64,000 nt of DNA from assembly GCF_003944755.1 (NCBI RefSeq), contig NZ_RWGU01000051.1, positions 248,001-312,000 of the forward strand, in the 5' to 3' direction. Each line of letters starts with the position of its first letter. Within the stretch, counting starts at the first letter, position 1. Below the pieces are notes generated by a model. It was not told the origin of the DNA. It was given only the letters and a program-made list of their open reading frames with translations, and searched no databases. The position numbers were made by a program, and so were the translations under genes. This DNA is from Rhodovulum robiginosum (lineage in GTDB: Bacteria > Pseudomonadota > Alphaproteobacteria > Rhodobacterales > Rhodobacteraceae). Positions 18,375 to 31,361 of the stretch are shown one piece after another.

Positions 18375-18805
18375 GTGAAGGCGAACGTGGCAACCATGGA
18401 CGGACATTGCCTGTGCGGCGCGGTGCGGATCACCGCCATCCCCTCCTCGCAGGCGGCCTCTGCCTGCCACTGCGCGGCCTGCCGCCGGTGGACCGGGGCA
18501 GCGATGTGGGCGGTCGAGGCCGCCGCCGCGGAGGTTCGGGTGACCGGAGAGGTCCGGACCTACCGGTCGTCGCCCCTTGCCGAACGCGCCTTCTGCCCGG
18601 CCTGCGGCACCCATCTGTGGATTCGCGACGACGGCAAGGACTACGACCTGATGCCCGGCCTGTTCGACGCCGCGTCGGAGTTTCCGCTAAGCCACGAAGT
18701 TTATGCCGACCGGGCCTTTGCCTGTGTCCGGCTTGCAGGATCGCACCCGCGCGCCAGCCGCGCCGAGTACGAGAATTCCCACCCCTTCGTCGAGGGAGAT
18801 GCACG

Positions 18806-18809
<4 letters not shown>
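18375..18809 (+). CDS. GFA family (Gfa/CENP-V-like) zinc-binding protein
   Basis: A 144-residue protein with the GFA zinc-site cysteines: GHCLCGAVR, ACHCAACRRWTG and FCPACGTHLW. The family includes glutathione-dependent formaldehyde-activating enzyme, but most members have unknown function; members of this subfamily do not necessarily bind glutathione. Possible starts are GTG 18375, GTG 18387 and ATG 18396; all keep the zinc motifs. Its stop overlaps the gltB ATG (ATGA), so it is translationally coupled to glutamate synthase. Confidence 0.88.
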
Positions 18810-23344
<4,535 letters not shown>

Positions 23345-23369
23345 GCCGCCGCATCCGCACACGACCGTC

Positions 23370-23409
23370 AGCGCCCCCGCGACCCTGGTCCGCGGGGGCG
23401 CTTTCTTTT
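23370..23409 (+). terminator. Rho-independent terminator after gltB
   Basis: Stem AGCGCCCCCGCG (23370-23381) pairs with CGCGGGGGCGCT (23391-23402), with a further ACC/GGT pairing inside, and is followed by TTCTTTT (23403-23409). Confidence 0.9.
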
Positions 23410-23499
23410 CTGGAACCCGGGCCGGCAGGCGCGCGTTTTGCCGGTGAACGGGGCGCGCCCGCAGGCCGGCCCGAAACCCGTCAACGAAAGGAGAAAGAC

Positions 23500-24003
23500 A
23501 TGGCAGACCTGATTGCCGTTGCCTTCGACGACGAAAGCAAAGCCTTCGACATGCGCGCCGAGCTGGTGCGGATGCAGAAAGACTATCTCATCGACATGGA
23601 CGACGTCGTGGTCGTCACCCGCAACGAGGATGGCAAGGTCAAGCTGCACCAGGCCACGAACCTGACCGCGGCGGGCGCCGTGGGCGGGTCTTTCTGGGGT
23701 CTCTTGATCGGGCTGTTGTTCCTCAACCCGCTCTTCGGGCTGGCCGTGGGCGCCGGCGCAGGGGCGGTGTCGGGCGCGCTGAGCGATATCGGCATCGACG
23801 ACAAGTTCATGAAGGAGATCGGCGACACCCTGACGCCGGGCAGTTCGGCGGTGTTCGTGCTGGTGCGCAAGGCCACCGGCGACAAGGTGGTCGACCGGTT
23901 GGAAGAGGTGAACGCCTCGGGCCGGGTGCTGCGCAGCTCGCTGTCGAAGGATGACGAGGCGAAATTGCGCGAGGTGCTGGAACGCGCCGATACCGCCGCC
24001 TGA
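23500..24003 (+). CDS. DUF1269 domain-containing membrane-associated protein
   Basis: A 167-residue protein matching DUF1269: a soluble N-terminal part (LIAVAFDDESKAFDMRAEL), a central glycine-rich hydrophobic hairpin (GSFWGLLIGLLFLNPLFGLA, about residues 65-95) and a charged C-terminal part. GAAAGGAGAAAG precedes the ATG. Related proteins are often stress-induced, but the molecular function is unknown. Monocistronic between two other envelope-related genes. Confidence 0.85.
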   Translation: MADLIAVAFDDESKAFDMRAELVRMQKDYLIDMDDVVVVTRNEDGKVKLHQATNLTAAGAVGGSFWGLLIGLLFLNPLFGLAVGAGAGAVSGALSDIGIDDKFMKEIGDTLTPGSSAVFVLVRKATGDKVVDRLEEVNASGRVLRSSLSKDDEAKLREVLERADTAA

Positions 24004-24054
24004 TCGCGGCCGGACCGATAGCCATGGCGCCGTGGCTGCGCTAAGACACGGCCC

Positions 24055-24804
24055 ATGGCGAGAGCAGCGACAAAACGAAAGAAAACCGCGCCCCGGCGTG
24101 GCAAGGCGAAGGCCCGGCCTTCGCCTTTGCGCCGTCTCACGGCGTGGCTGCGGCGCTGGAGCGCGCGGGTGGTCTTCGGCGCCGCCTTCCTTGTGCTGGC
24201 GGTGGTTCTGGCGCTGCGCGTGGTGCCGCCGCCCACCACCCAAACGATCTGGTCCGAATCCCGCCGGCTGGGCGGGGTCGATCACGCCTGGGTTCCGATC
24301 GACCGGGTGGCGCCTGTGATGGTGCGCGCGGTCGTGGCCGCGGAGGATGCCAATTTCTGCCTGCACTGGGGCTTTGACATGAACGCGATCCGCGACGCCA
24401 TCGAGGAGGGCGGCCAGCGCGGCGCCTCGACCATCACGCAGCAGACGGTCAAGAACGTGTTTCTCTGGCAGGGCCGCAATTGGACGCGCAAGGCGCTGGA
24501 GGCGGGGCTGACGCCGCTCGTCGAGGCACTGTGGCCCAAGCGGCGCATCCTTGAGATCTACCTCAACATCGCAGAGTGGGACGAGGGCGTGTTCGGTATC
24601 GAGGCCGCGGCGGGCCGTTATTTCGGTGTGGGGCCGGAGGCGTTGACGCCGGCGCAGGCCGCGGCGCTGGCCGCGATACTGCCCGACCCCAAGGGCCGCG
24701 ACGCGGCGAACCTGTCGGGATGGCTGACACGGCGGGCGCGGCAGATCGAGGACGGGGCGGCCACGATCCGCGCGGATGGCCGCGCCGCCTGCTTCGAGAG
24801 TTGA
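24055..24804 (+). CDS. mtgA: Monofunctional biosynthetic peptidoglycan transglycosylase
   Basis: A 249-residue GT51 glycosyltransferase. A basic, Arg/Lys-rich cytoplasmic start is followed by one transmembrane anchor (about residues 40-60). The catalytic segment has the GT51 motifs EDANFCLHWGFD (catalytic Glu), GASTITQQTVKN and KRRILEIYLNIAEWDEGVFG. No transpeptidase domain follows, hence monofunctional. It polymerises lipid II into glycan strands at the outer face of the inner membrane. Confidence 0.95.
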   Translation: MARAATKRKKTAPRRGKAKARPSPLRRLTAWLRRWSARVVFGAAFLVLAVVLALRVVPPPTTQTIWSESRRLGGVDHAWVPIDRVAPVMVRAVVAAEDANFCLHWGFDMNAIRDAIEEGGQRGASTITQQTVKNVFLWQGRNWTRKALEAGLTPLVEALWPKRRILEIYLNIAEWDEGVFGIEAAAGRYFGVGPEALTPAQAAALAAILPDPKGRDAANLSGWLTRRARQIEDGAATIRADGRAACFES

Positions 24805-24870
24805 ATCTCCGCCCGCCCCGCGGCAAGAACAAGAACGGAATGGCCCATGCCAAACGCCAGGGACACCAGA

Positions 24871-25536
24871 ATGAACCGCCTTTTCCACGTTCCGCTCTCG
24901 CCCTTCTGCCGCAAGGTGCGGCTGGTGCTTGCGGAAAAGAAGATCGAGGTCGAGCTGGTGGAGGAGCGCTATTGGGAGCGCGACGCCGATTTCCTGCGCC
25001 GCAACCCCGCCGGAAAGGTGCCCGTCCTGCGCATGGACGGACGTACCTTTGCCGAAAGCCAGGCGATCTGCGAGTACCTGGAAGAAACCTGCCCCGAGCC
25101 GCCGCTGATGCCGTCAGACCCGCGGGACCGGGCCGAGGCGCGGCGGCTGGTGTTCTGGTTCGACGACAAGTTCCACGCCGAAGTGACCTCGAAGCTCTTG
25201 TACGAGCGGGTCAACAAGAAGATCACCGGCGAGGGCTACCCCGACAGCCGCAACGTCAAGGCCGGGGCGCAGGCGATCAAGTTCCATCTCGATTACCTCG
25301 GGTGGCTTCTGGACCAGCGCCGCTGGCTGGCCGGCGACCGGATGACGCTGGCCGATTTCGCCGCGGCCGCGCATCTGTCGGCGCTGGACTACATCTCGGA
25401 CGTGGACTGGAACCGCAACGCCAACGTCAAGGACTGGTATGCCAAGATCAAGTCGCGCCCGGCCTTTCGCGGCATCCTGGCCGACCAGGTGCCGGGCTTT
25501 CCGCCGCCGGCGCATTATGCCGACCTGGATTTCTGA
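24871..25536 (+). CDS. Glutathione S-transferase family protein
   Basis: A 221-residue GST-fold protein: thioredoxin-like N-terminal half (VPLSPFCRKVRLVLAEKKI, NPAGKVPVLRMDG, FAESQAICEYLEE) and an all-helical C-terminal half (DRMTLADFAAAAHLSALDYI). The ATG at 24871 is preferred as it fits the family start; ATG 24847 in the same frame would add eight residues. The Ser/Cys in the SPFC motif suggests a Cys- or Ser-type GST. Substrate unknown. Confidence 0.88.
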   Translation: MNRLFHVPLSPFCRKVRLVLAEKKIEVELVEERYWERDADFLRRNPAGKVPVLRMDGRTFAESQAICEYLEETCPEPPLMPSDPRDRAEARRLVFWFDDKFHAEVTSKLLYERVNKKITGEGYPDSRNVKAGAQAIKFHLDYLGWLLDQRRWLAGDRMTLADFAAAAHLSALDYISDVDWNRNANVKDWYAKIKSRPAFRGILADQVPGFPPPAHYADLDF

Positions 25537-25549
25537 ACCCGGCGTCGGC

Positions 25550-25620
25550 GGGGGGCTGTCTGCCCCCCGTCCCGGATGTCATCCGGGACTCCCCCCGAGG
25601 ATATTTGGGCCAGAAGAAGC
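25550..25620 (+). repeat. Intergenic repeat copy 1: G/C hairpins followed by a GGATATTT...CCAGAAGAAGC core
   Basis: Hairpin GGGGGGC-TGTCT-GCCCCCC (25550-25568), a second hairpin GTCCCGGAT-GTC-ATCCGGGAC (25569-25589), then a core with GGATATTT and CCAGAAGAAGC ending one base before the queG ATG. The same parts occur in the same order on the minus strand at 63107-63155, again just after a stop codon. The core provides AGAAGAAG as a weak ribosome site for queG. Confidence 0.7.
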
Positions 25621-26661
25621 ATGGGCGCTGGGCTGAAATCCCGCCTGCTGACGCAGGCCGGGGCGGAGGGATTTGCCAAGTGCCGGGTGTGCCGGCCCGA
25701 CGCGATACCGCAGGCGGCCGGACGACTGGCCGCTTTCGTGGGGGGCGGGCGGCACGGGCAAATGGCCTGGATGGAACAGAGGATGGGCTGGCGCGGCGAT
25801 CCGGCGGCGCTGTGGCCCGAGGCGCGATCAGTGGTGATGCTGGCAGAGCTTTACACGCCGGAGGCCGACCCCCTGGCGGTGTTGGAGCGGCGCGACCGGG
25901 GGGCGATTTCGGTCTATGCGCAGAACCGCGATTACCATGACATCGTCAAGAAGCGGCTGAAGCGCCTGGGGCGGTGGCTGATCGAGGCGGCGCCCGGCGC
26001 GGAGATCAAGGTATTCGTCGATACCGCGCCGGTGATGGAAAAGCCGCTGGCCGAGGCCGCCGGGCTGGGCTGGCAGGGCAAGCACACCAACCTGTTGGCG
26101 CGCGACCTGGGCAACTGGTTCTTCCTCGGCGCGATCTTCACCACGGTCGAGATCGCGCCCGATGCGCCGGAGGGCGAGCATTGCGGGACCTGTACGGCCT
26201 GCCTGGATATCTGCCCGACCGACGCCTTCCCGGCGCCATTCCAGCTGGATGCGCGGCGCTGCATTTCCTACCTGACGATCGAGCACAAGGGGCCGGTGGA
26301 CGAGGCGTTGCGCCCCGGCCTGGGCAACCGCATCTATGGCTGCGACGACTGTCTGGCGGTGTGCCCGTGGAACAAGTTCGCGATGACCGCGCGCGAGGCG
26401 CGCTACGCGGCGCGGCCCGACCTGGTGGCGCCCCCGCTCGCCGAGTTGGCGGCGCTGGACGATGCGGGGTTTCGCGCGCGGTTTTCCGGCTCGCCGATCA
26501 AGCGGATCGGGCGGGGACGATTCGTGCGCAATGTCTGCTACGCGATCGGCAATTCGGACGATCCGGGGCTGATCGGCGCGGTTCGGGCGCTGGTCGACGA
26601 TGCGGACCCGGCGGTGGCGGATGCGGCGCGCTGGGCGGTCAGGCGGCTGGGGTCAGGCTGA
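25621..26661 (+). CDS. queG: Epoxyqueuosine reductase
   Basis: A 346-residue QueG, the cobalamin- and iron-sulfur-dependent enzyme that reduces epoxyqueuosine to queuosine in tRNA wobble position 34. Two ferredoxin-like [4Fe-4S] motifs are clear: [16 protein letters not shown] and [13 protein letters not shown]. Upstream lies the family segment [20 protein letters not shown], and HEAT-like residues close the protein. ATG 25621 directly follows the intergenic repeat. The 3' end overlaps the convergent HupE/UreJ-like gene by 23 bp. Confidence 0.95.
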   Translation: MGAGLKSRLLTQAGAEGFAKCRVCRPDAIPQAAGRLAAFVGGGRHGQMAWMEQRMGWRGDPAALWPEARSVVMLAELYTPEADPLAVLERRDRGAISVYAQNRDYHDIVKKRLKRLGRWLIEAAPGAEIKVFVDTAPVMEKPLAEAAGLGWQGKHTNLLARDLGNWFFLGAIFTTVEIAPDAPEGEHCGTCTACLDICPTDAFPAPFQLDARRCISYLTIEHKGPVDEALRPGLGNRIYGCDDCLAVCPWNKFAMTAREARYAARPDLVAPPLAELAALDDAGFRARFSGSPIKRIGRGRFVRNVCYAIGNSDDPGLIGAVRALVDDADPAVADAARWAVRRLGSG

Positions 26662-27241
26662 GCGCGCCCAGCAACAGCGCCACGGCGCCCAGCCACGAGG
26701 CCGCGACGCGCCAGCCGATCATGACCCAGGGGGCGACCAGCCGCCGGCGGCAGGCTTCGACCAGCCCGGCAGGCACGACGAGCGCAAGGTGGGCGCCGAA
26801 AAAGACGCCCAGGGCCACGCTGAGGGGAAGCTCGCCCCAGCCATGGCCCTGCAGGCTGGCAAAGCCCGCCAGAAGGCCCGCGGAGGCGGCCAGCGTGGCC
26901 AGCGCCCAGCGGGGCCAGGGCAGGGCGGTGACGCCCATCACCGCGGCAAGGATGCCCAGGCCCAGGGCAGCGATGCCCGACCAGACGGGGGCAAGCGGGG
27001 CCAGCGCGAGACCCGCGGCGAGGCCGACGATCAGCGCGGGCCAGACCGCCGGCAGGCCGCGGGCGCGCCAGATGCCGAGGGCGAGGCCCGTGGCGGCGAG
27101 GCAGATCAGGATGCCGGGGTCGTTGAGCGGCACCGACGCGCCCTCGACAAACGCGGCGTAGCTTTCCGAGCCCGAGCGAAAGGCGTGCGCCTCTGCCCTC
27201 GGGGCGGCGAGGAACAGGGCAAGGGCGGCGGCGCGCCTCAT
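26639..27241 (-). CDS. HupE/UreJ-like membrane protein (second of the pair)
   Basis: A 200-residue protein with a signal-like start ([20 protein letters not shown]) and six predicted membrane segments. It is shorter in conserved His motifs than its neighbour but has the same hydrophobic layout and begins its mature part with His, as HupE/UreJ proteins do. Its ATG overlaps the stop of the upstream HupE/UreJ gene (ATGA). It is probably a nickel or cobalt permease-like partner; confidence in the family name is moderate. Confidence 0.7.
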   Translation of the reverse strand: MRRAAALALFLAAPRAEAHAFRSGSESYAAFVEGASVPLNDPGILICLAATGLALGIWRARGLPAVWPALIVGLAAGLALAPLAPVWSGIAALGLGILAAVMGVTALPWPRWALATLAASAGLLAGFASLQGHGWGELPLSVALGVFFGAHLALVVPAGLVEACRRRLVAPWVMIGWRVAASWLGAVALLLGALSLTPAA

Positions 27242-27813
27242 GCCAGGCCGGTCAGGAAAGCCGCGCCGACCAGCGCGACCACCACGCCCGCGCCGCGCAC
27301 CGCCCATTGGCCCCAAGGCAGCGCCGTGAGAAACCCGAAGGCGATGCCGGCGAGATGGAGAAGCCCGGTGGCGGTGACGAAGCCCAGCGCATAGGCGAAG
27401 GGGTTGGCGGCGGTCGGCAGCTCGGTGCCGTGGGCATGGCCGTGGAAGATGGCGAAGACGCCGACGATGAGTGCGGCCACCCAGATCGGTGCGCGCACGG
27501 CCAGCGCGACCAGCAGGCCCAGGACCACGCCCGACAGCGCGATGCCCTGTTCCACCGCCGGCAGAGGCACGCCGATCACGCCCAGCGCGCCGCCGAAGGC
27601 CATGACCATGGGAAAGACCACCGGCAACAGCCAGATCGCCGGCCGGCCCAGGAACGCGCCCCAGAGGCCCACCGCGACCATGGCCACCACGTGGTCCCAG
27701 CCGAACAGCGGGTGGGTAAAGCCGCTCATCAGACCGCCCTGGATACCCGCGCCGGTATGGGCGAGCGCCGGCGTGGCGAGAAGGGCCGGGATCAGGGGCA
27801 GGGTGCGGTGCAT
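27238..27813 (-). CDS. HupE/UreJ family nickel permease-like protein
   Basis: A 191-residue membrane protein with a signal peptide (ending ALA before HTGAGIQ) and about six membrane segments. The HupE/UreJ hallmark HPLFGWDHVVAMVAVGLWG follows the signal, and FAIFHGHAHGTELP is the second His-rich metal motif. HupE and UreJ proteins import nickel for hydrogenase or urease. No hydrogenase is in the window, while a full urease operon lies 15 kb away. GAGAGGTCC precedes the ATG. Confidence 0.92.
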   Translation of the reverse strand: MHRTLPLIPALLATPALAHTGAGIQGGLMSGFTHPLFGWDHVVAMVAVGLWGAFLGRPAIWLLPVVFPMVMAFGGALGVIGVPLPAVEQGIALSGVVLGLLVALAVRAPIWVAALIVGVFAIFHGHAHGTELPTAANPFAYALGFVTATGLLHLAGIAFGFLTALPWGQWAVRGAGVVVALVGAAFLTGLA

Positions 27814-27833
27814 CGGGGACCTCTCGCACAGGT

Positions 27834-28649
27834 TCAGTCGGGCAGGTGGAAGGTAAGCGAGGCCCACATCGAATGCCAGACCGCGCCTTGCCCCGGATCG
27901 TCGGTGCCGGTGTCGCGCAGCACGACGGCGTCCAGCAGGTAGGTATGGCCCGCGCGCACGGGCACATCGGCGCGGCCCTCGGCATCGAGCGTTTGCCGGG
28001 TGAGGGTCAGCGTGCCGTCGGGCGCGCGGTCGAAAACCTCCAGCTGCGCGCCGGCGCGCGGCGTGTCGCCGAGAAACACCTGCACCGGCAGGCCGCCGGG
28101 CAGCGGGTCGGTATAGGGGTTGGCCAGCGCCACGATCTCGGTGTCGAGCCCGACGCGGCGGTCGGCCCCCGCACCGCCGCCCACCGCGACCAGCGCCTTG
28201 GCGTAGCGCCGGTAGGTTTCGGAAAAGCCTGTCTCGGGCAGGCCGCGCGCAGCGTGGCGGGCCAGCGCATCGGCGAACGCCTTGTGGGTGACGAAGCCGA
28301 CAAATGTCTCCCACTCGGTGTAGGTCAGGCGCTTGTCGGTGGTTTCGTGCACGATAATGGCCAGGCCGGGCGCAGGGGCGGGCATGGTCATCGCTGGCCG
28401 ATCGCCCAGGCGGCCGGGCACCGGTGTCGACGTTTCGCCCATCACCAGCTCGAAACGGGCGAAGTTGGGCGGGAAATAGCTGTACTCGGGGCCTTTGAAA
28501 TCCTGCCCCACGCGTATATCCGCGACGATGTCGGTGCCCGCGGGCACTTGCCAGCCCTGCGGTTCGATCCAGAATTCATGGGCGCGGGCGGGCTGGCCGA
28601 GGGCCAGCGCCGACAGGGCGAGAAAGGCAAGGCGGATGAGCACAGTCAT
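27834..28649 (-). CDS. DUF4198 domain-containing periplasmic protein
   Basis: A 271-residue secreted protein: signal peptide about residues 1-22 (ending ARA), mature start HEFWIEPQGW as usual for DUF4198, then a mainly beta body ending HSMWASLTFHLPD. DUF4198 proteins occur beside metal transporters, especially nickel and cobalt, and are thought to aid metal capture outside the inner membrane. It is 20 bp upstream of the HupE/UreJ gene and co-oriented. Its start codon overlaps that of the divergent HupE/UreJ-like gene. Confidence 0.88.
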   Translation of the reverse strand: MTVLIRLAFLALSALALGQPARAHEFWIEPQGWQVPAGTDIVADIRVGQDFKGPEYSYFPPNFARFELVMGETSTPVPGRLGDRPAMTMPAPAPGLAIIVHETTDKRLTYTEWETFVGFVTHKAFADALARHAARGLPETGFSETYRRYAKALVAVGGGAGADRRVGLDTEIVALANPYTDPLPGGLPVQVFLGDTPRAGAQLEVFDRAPDGTLTLTRQTLDAEGRADVPVRAGHTYLLDAVVLRDTGTDDPGQGAVWHSMWASLTFHLPD

Positions 28650-29802
28650 GACGAGAGCCAAGCTGTCGCGCCGGGCGGCCAAGTCAAGCGCGATGGCGCT
28701 GGTTGCCGCGGTTTTGATCGCGCTGGCCGGGGTCTTGCATGCCCATGAGGTGCGGCCTGCCATCGCCGATGTCGAGGTGGGGGCCGAGCGGCTGAGCATG
28801 GATATCCGCCTGACGGCCGAGGCGATGGTCGCCGGGATCGACCTTGCCGGGCTGGACGACACCAACGATTCGCCGCTGTCGGGCTATTACGACCAGCTGC
28901 GCGCGATGGAGCCCGACGCGCTGCGCGCGGCCTTTGACCGGGCCTGGCCGCGGATCCGCGAGGGGCTGAGGATCGAGGTCGAGGGCGTCCCCGTCGCGGC
29001 GCAGTTCGCCGATCTGCGCATCCCCGAGGTGGGCGATACCGACCTGCCGCGGGATTCGTTCCTGACCGTCACCGCCGCGCTGCCGCCGGGCGAGGCGCCG
29101 GTGCAGGTGGGGTGGCTGGCCGCCTACGGGCCGCTGGTGCTGCGCCAGGTGGGGCCGGGCGAGAACGAGCTTTATACCGGGTATCTGCAGGGCGGCGCGC
29201 TGAGCGACCCGCTGCCGCGCACCGGCGTGGCGCAGGTCGGGGCGCTGACCTATTTCGGCCGCTATGTCGGGCTGGGGTTCACCCATATCCTGCCCAAGGG
29301 GCTCGATCATATACTCTTCGTTCTGGGGCTTTTCTTCTTTGCGCTGCGGCTGCGGCCTTTGCTGGTGCAGATTTCGGCCTTTACCGTGGCCCATACCGTG
29401 ACGCTGGCGCTGGCGGTGCTGGAAATAGTGACGGTCCCGGCCGCTGTCGTCGAGCCGCTGATCGCCGCCTCGATCGTCTATATCGCGGTCGAGAACACCT
29501 TGTGGTCGCGGATGAGCCCGCTGCGCACCGCGGTGGTGTTCGGATTTGGCCTGCTGCACGGGCTGGGCTTTGCCTCGATCCTGGGTGAGATCGGGCTTGA
29601 CCCGGCGCGGTTTCTCGGCGGGCTGATCGGGTTCAACGTGGGAGTCGAACTGGGCCAGCTTACCATCCTCGCGCTGGCCTATCTGATGGTGGCGGTGTGG
29701 TTCGGCGACCGGCCCTGGTACCGCGCACGTATCGCGGTGCCGGCCTCGCTGGTCATTGCCGCGACAGGCGGCTGGTGGCTGGTCGAGCGCACCCTTTTGT
29801 GA
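28636..29802 (+). CDS. HupE/UreJ family protein, long form with periplasmic N-terminal domain
   Basis: A 388-residue protein: signal peptide ending near HAHE, a soluble periplasmic domain of about 170 residues, then a C-terminal HupE/UreJ-type membrane domain of six to seven segments. That domain carries GFTHILPKGLDHILFVLGLF, FTVAHTVTLALA and FGLLHGLGFASIL. Conserved His in these helices fit metal passage. ATG 28636 (AAGGCAAGGCGG upstream) makes the gene overlap the divergent DUF4198 start by 14 bp; ATG 28648 or 28693 would remove the overlap. It probably joins the neighbouring genes in metal uptake. Confidence 0.85.
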   Translation: MSTVMTRAKLSRRAAKSSAMALVAAVLIALAGVLHAHEVRPAIADVEVGAERLSMDIRLTAEAMVAGIDLAGLDDTNDSPLSGYYDQLRAMEPDALRAAFDRAWPRIREGLRIEVEGVPVAAQFADLRIPEVGDTDLPRDSFLTVTAALPPGEAPVQVGWLAAYGPLVLRQVGPGENELYTGYLQGGALSDPLPRTGVAQVGALTYFGRYVGLGFTHILPKGLDHILFVLGLFFFALRLRPLLVQISAFTVAHTVTLALAVLEIVTVPAAVVEPLIAASIVYIAVENTLWSRMSPLRTAVVFGFGLLHGLGFASILGEIGLDPARFLGGLIGFNVGVELGQLTILALAYLMVAVWFGDRPWYRARIAVPASLVIAATGGWWLVERTLL

Positions 29803-29864
29803 GCCCCCTTCCCAAGCGCGGCGGCCCGGCGTAGTCAGGATCGTCCCCGCCCGGAGCCGTCCTG

Positions 29865-30788
29865 ATGAACCCCGCCCGCGCGATCGCGCTCAAACTCGCC
29901 TCGGTCGCTCTGTTCGTCGCGATGTCGGCGCTGATCAAGGCCACCCGGGTTCATGTGCCGCCGGGCGAGGCGGTGTTCTTCCGTTCGTTCTTTGCGATCC
30001 CGGTGATCGTGGTGTGGCTGGTCTGGCAGCGCCAGCTTTCGGTCGGGCTGCGCACGCGCAACCCGCTGGGACATTTCTGGCGCGGGCTGGTCGGCAGCAC
30101 GGCGATGTGCCTGATGTTTGCCGGGCTGGGCCTGTTGCCGCTGCCCGAGGTCACCGCCATCGGCTATGCCGCGCCGATTCTGGTGGTGGTGTTCGCGGCG
30201 ATGTTTCTGGGCGAGCGGGTGCGGCTCTTCCGCCTTGCGGCGGTGGGGCTGGGGCTGACCGGCGTGCTGATCGTGCTCAGCCCGCGGCTGTCGGCCTTCG
30301 GCAGTGGCGAGATGGACCCGCGCGAGGCGCTTGGGGCGGTGGTGGTGCTGGCGGGCGCCACCTGCGCGGCGCTGGCGCAGGTCTTCGTGCGCAAGCTGGT
30401 GCAGTCAGAGCATACCGCGGCCATCGTCTTCTGGTTCTCGGTCACGGCCTCGGTGCTGTCTCTGCTGACGCTGCCTTTTGGATGGGTGGTGCCGGGACCG
30501 GGCGAGGCGGCGATGCTGGTCGCGGCGGGGCTGCTTGGCGGGCTTGCGCAGATCTGCCTGACATCGGCTTATCGCTACGCACAGGCGGCCATGGTCGCGC
30601 CCTTCGACTATGCCTCGATGCTGTTCGCGCTGGCCATCGGCTATTTCGTCTTTTCAGAGGTGCCGACGCCGACGATGCTGGGCGGCGCGGCACTGGTGAT
30701 CGCCGCGGGTGTGCTGATCATCTGGCGCGAACGGCAGCTGGGCATCGAGCGCGGCAAGGCCCGCCCGGGGATGACGCCCCAGGGCTGA
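29865..30788 (+). CDS. DMT superfamily transporter (EamA domains)
   Basis: A 307-residue inner-membrane protein with ten predicted helices in two EamA repeats. Typical segments are seen: VFFRSFFAIPVIVVWL in repeat one, TAIGYAAPILVVVFAAMFLGERV at its end and APFDYASMLFALAIGYFVFSE in repeat two. These proteins export or import small metabolites such as amino acids; the substrate here is not predictable. It stands alone, with a degenerate stretch after it. Confidence 0.9.
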   Translation: MNPARAIALKLASVALFVAMSALIKATRVHVPPGEAVFFRSFFAIPVIVVWLVWQRQLSVGLRTRNPLGHFWRGLVGSTAMCLMFAGLGLLPLPEVTAIGYAAPILVVVFAAMFLGERVRLFRLAAVGLGLTGVLIVLSPRLSAFGSGEMDPREALGAVVVLAGATCAALAQVFVRKLVQSEHTAAIVFWFSVTASVLSLLTLPFGWVVPGPGEAAMLVAAGLLGGLAQICLTSAYRYAQAAMVAPFDYASMLFALAIGYFVFSEVPTPTMLGGAALVIAAGVLIIWRERQLGIERGKARPGMTPQG

Positions 30789-31361
30789 GCGCGGCCGCTC
30801 TATCCCGCCGGGCGCGTTGAACCGGCAGACCGCGGCGGGCCAGAAATTGGGCTTCCCCGGGCATGGCGGGGGCGACGTGCGCACTATCGAGTACAAGGGC
30901 GAAGAGCCGCCCGCTGACGTGGTGTTCCTCGCCGCGGGGCGCCTTGGCGCAAGACCTGGAGGCCGGCCTTTGCCGCGTCTTTCACGGGTTGCAGGGCGTG
31001 GCGCAGGTGCCCATCGCGCCGCACATATCGGGCGAGCCGGCCAGCAATACCACCCGCCAGCATGAGGCGTTTTGCGCGGGCGCGCGCGAGCATGAGATGA
31101 TGACCGGGGTGGCTAGCGGCCTGACCAAGGGGAAATCCGCGCCCATGCCGACTGGTATTCTGCGATGAAGCTGGAGGTCGCGGCGCCGGGGAAGACCGCG
31201 CCTCGCTTGGTGGCAGAGCGAGGTCGCCGGGGCGGTTCCGTGAGTATGGAACACCCATGGCTTCGGTCGGGAACGTGCGGCGGTGATGCCGGTGAAGTGC
31301 CGCGCGTCCCAGGTTCGGCTGCGGCCCTCTGCGCATCGCTCCGGCGTTCGGCAACCCGGCG
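30789..31361. other. 573-bp region without an intact gene, probable gene remnants
   Basis: Plus-strand frames carry protein-like pieces in different frames: a segment around 30870-30920 (IEYKGEEPPADVVFLA) that faintly recalls the start of an alpha/beta hydrolase, and a second around 30945-31120 (APHISGEPASNTTRQHEAFC). Neither has a ribosome site or full length, and they are out of frame with each other. It may be a decayed gene; I do not assign a function. Confidence 0.35.

Noticed and set aside
30789-31361. Intact small protein genes in this stretch
   Set aside because: Candidate frames lack ribosome sites and switch frame; only remnants are supported.
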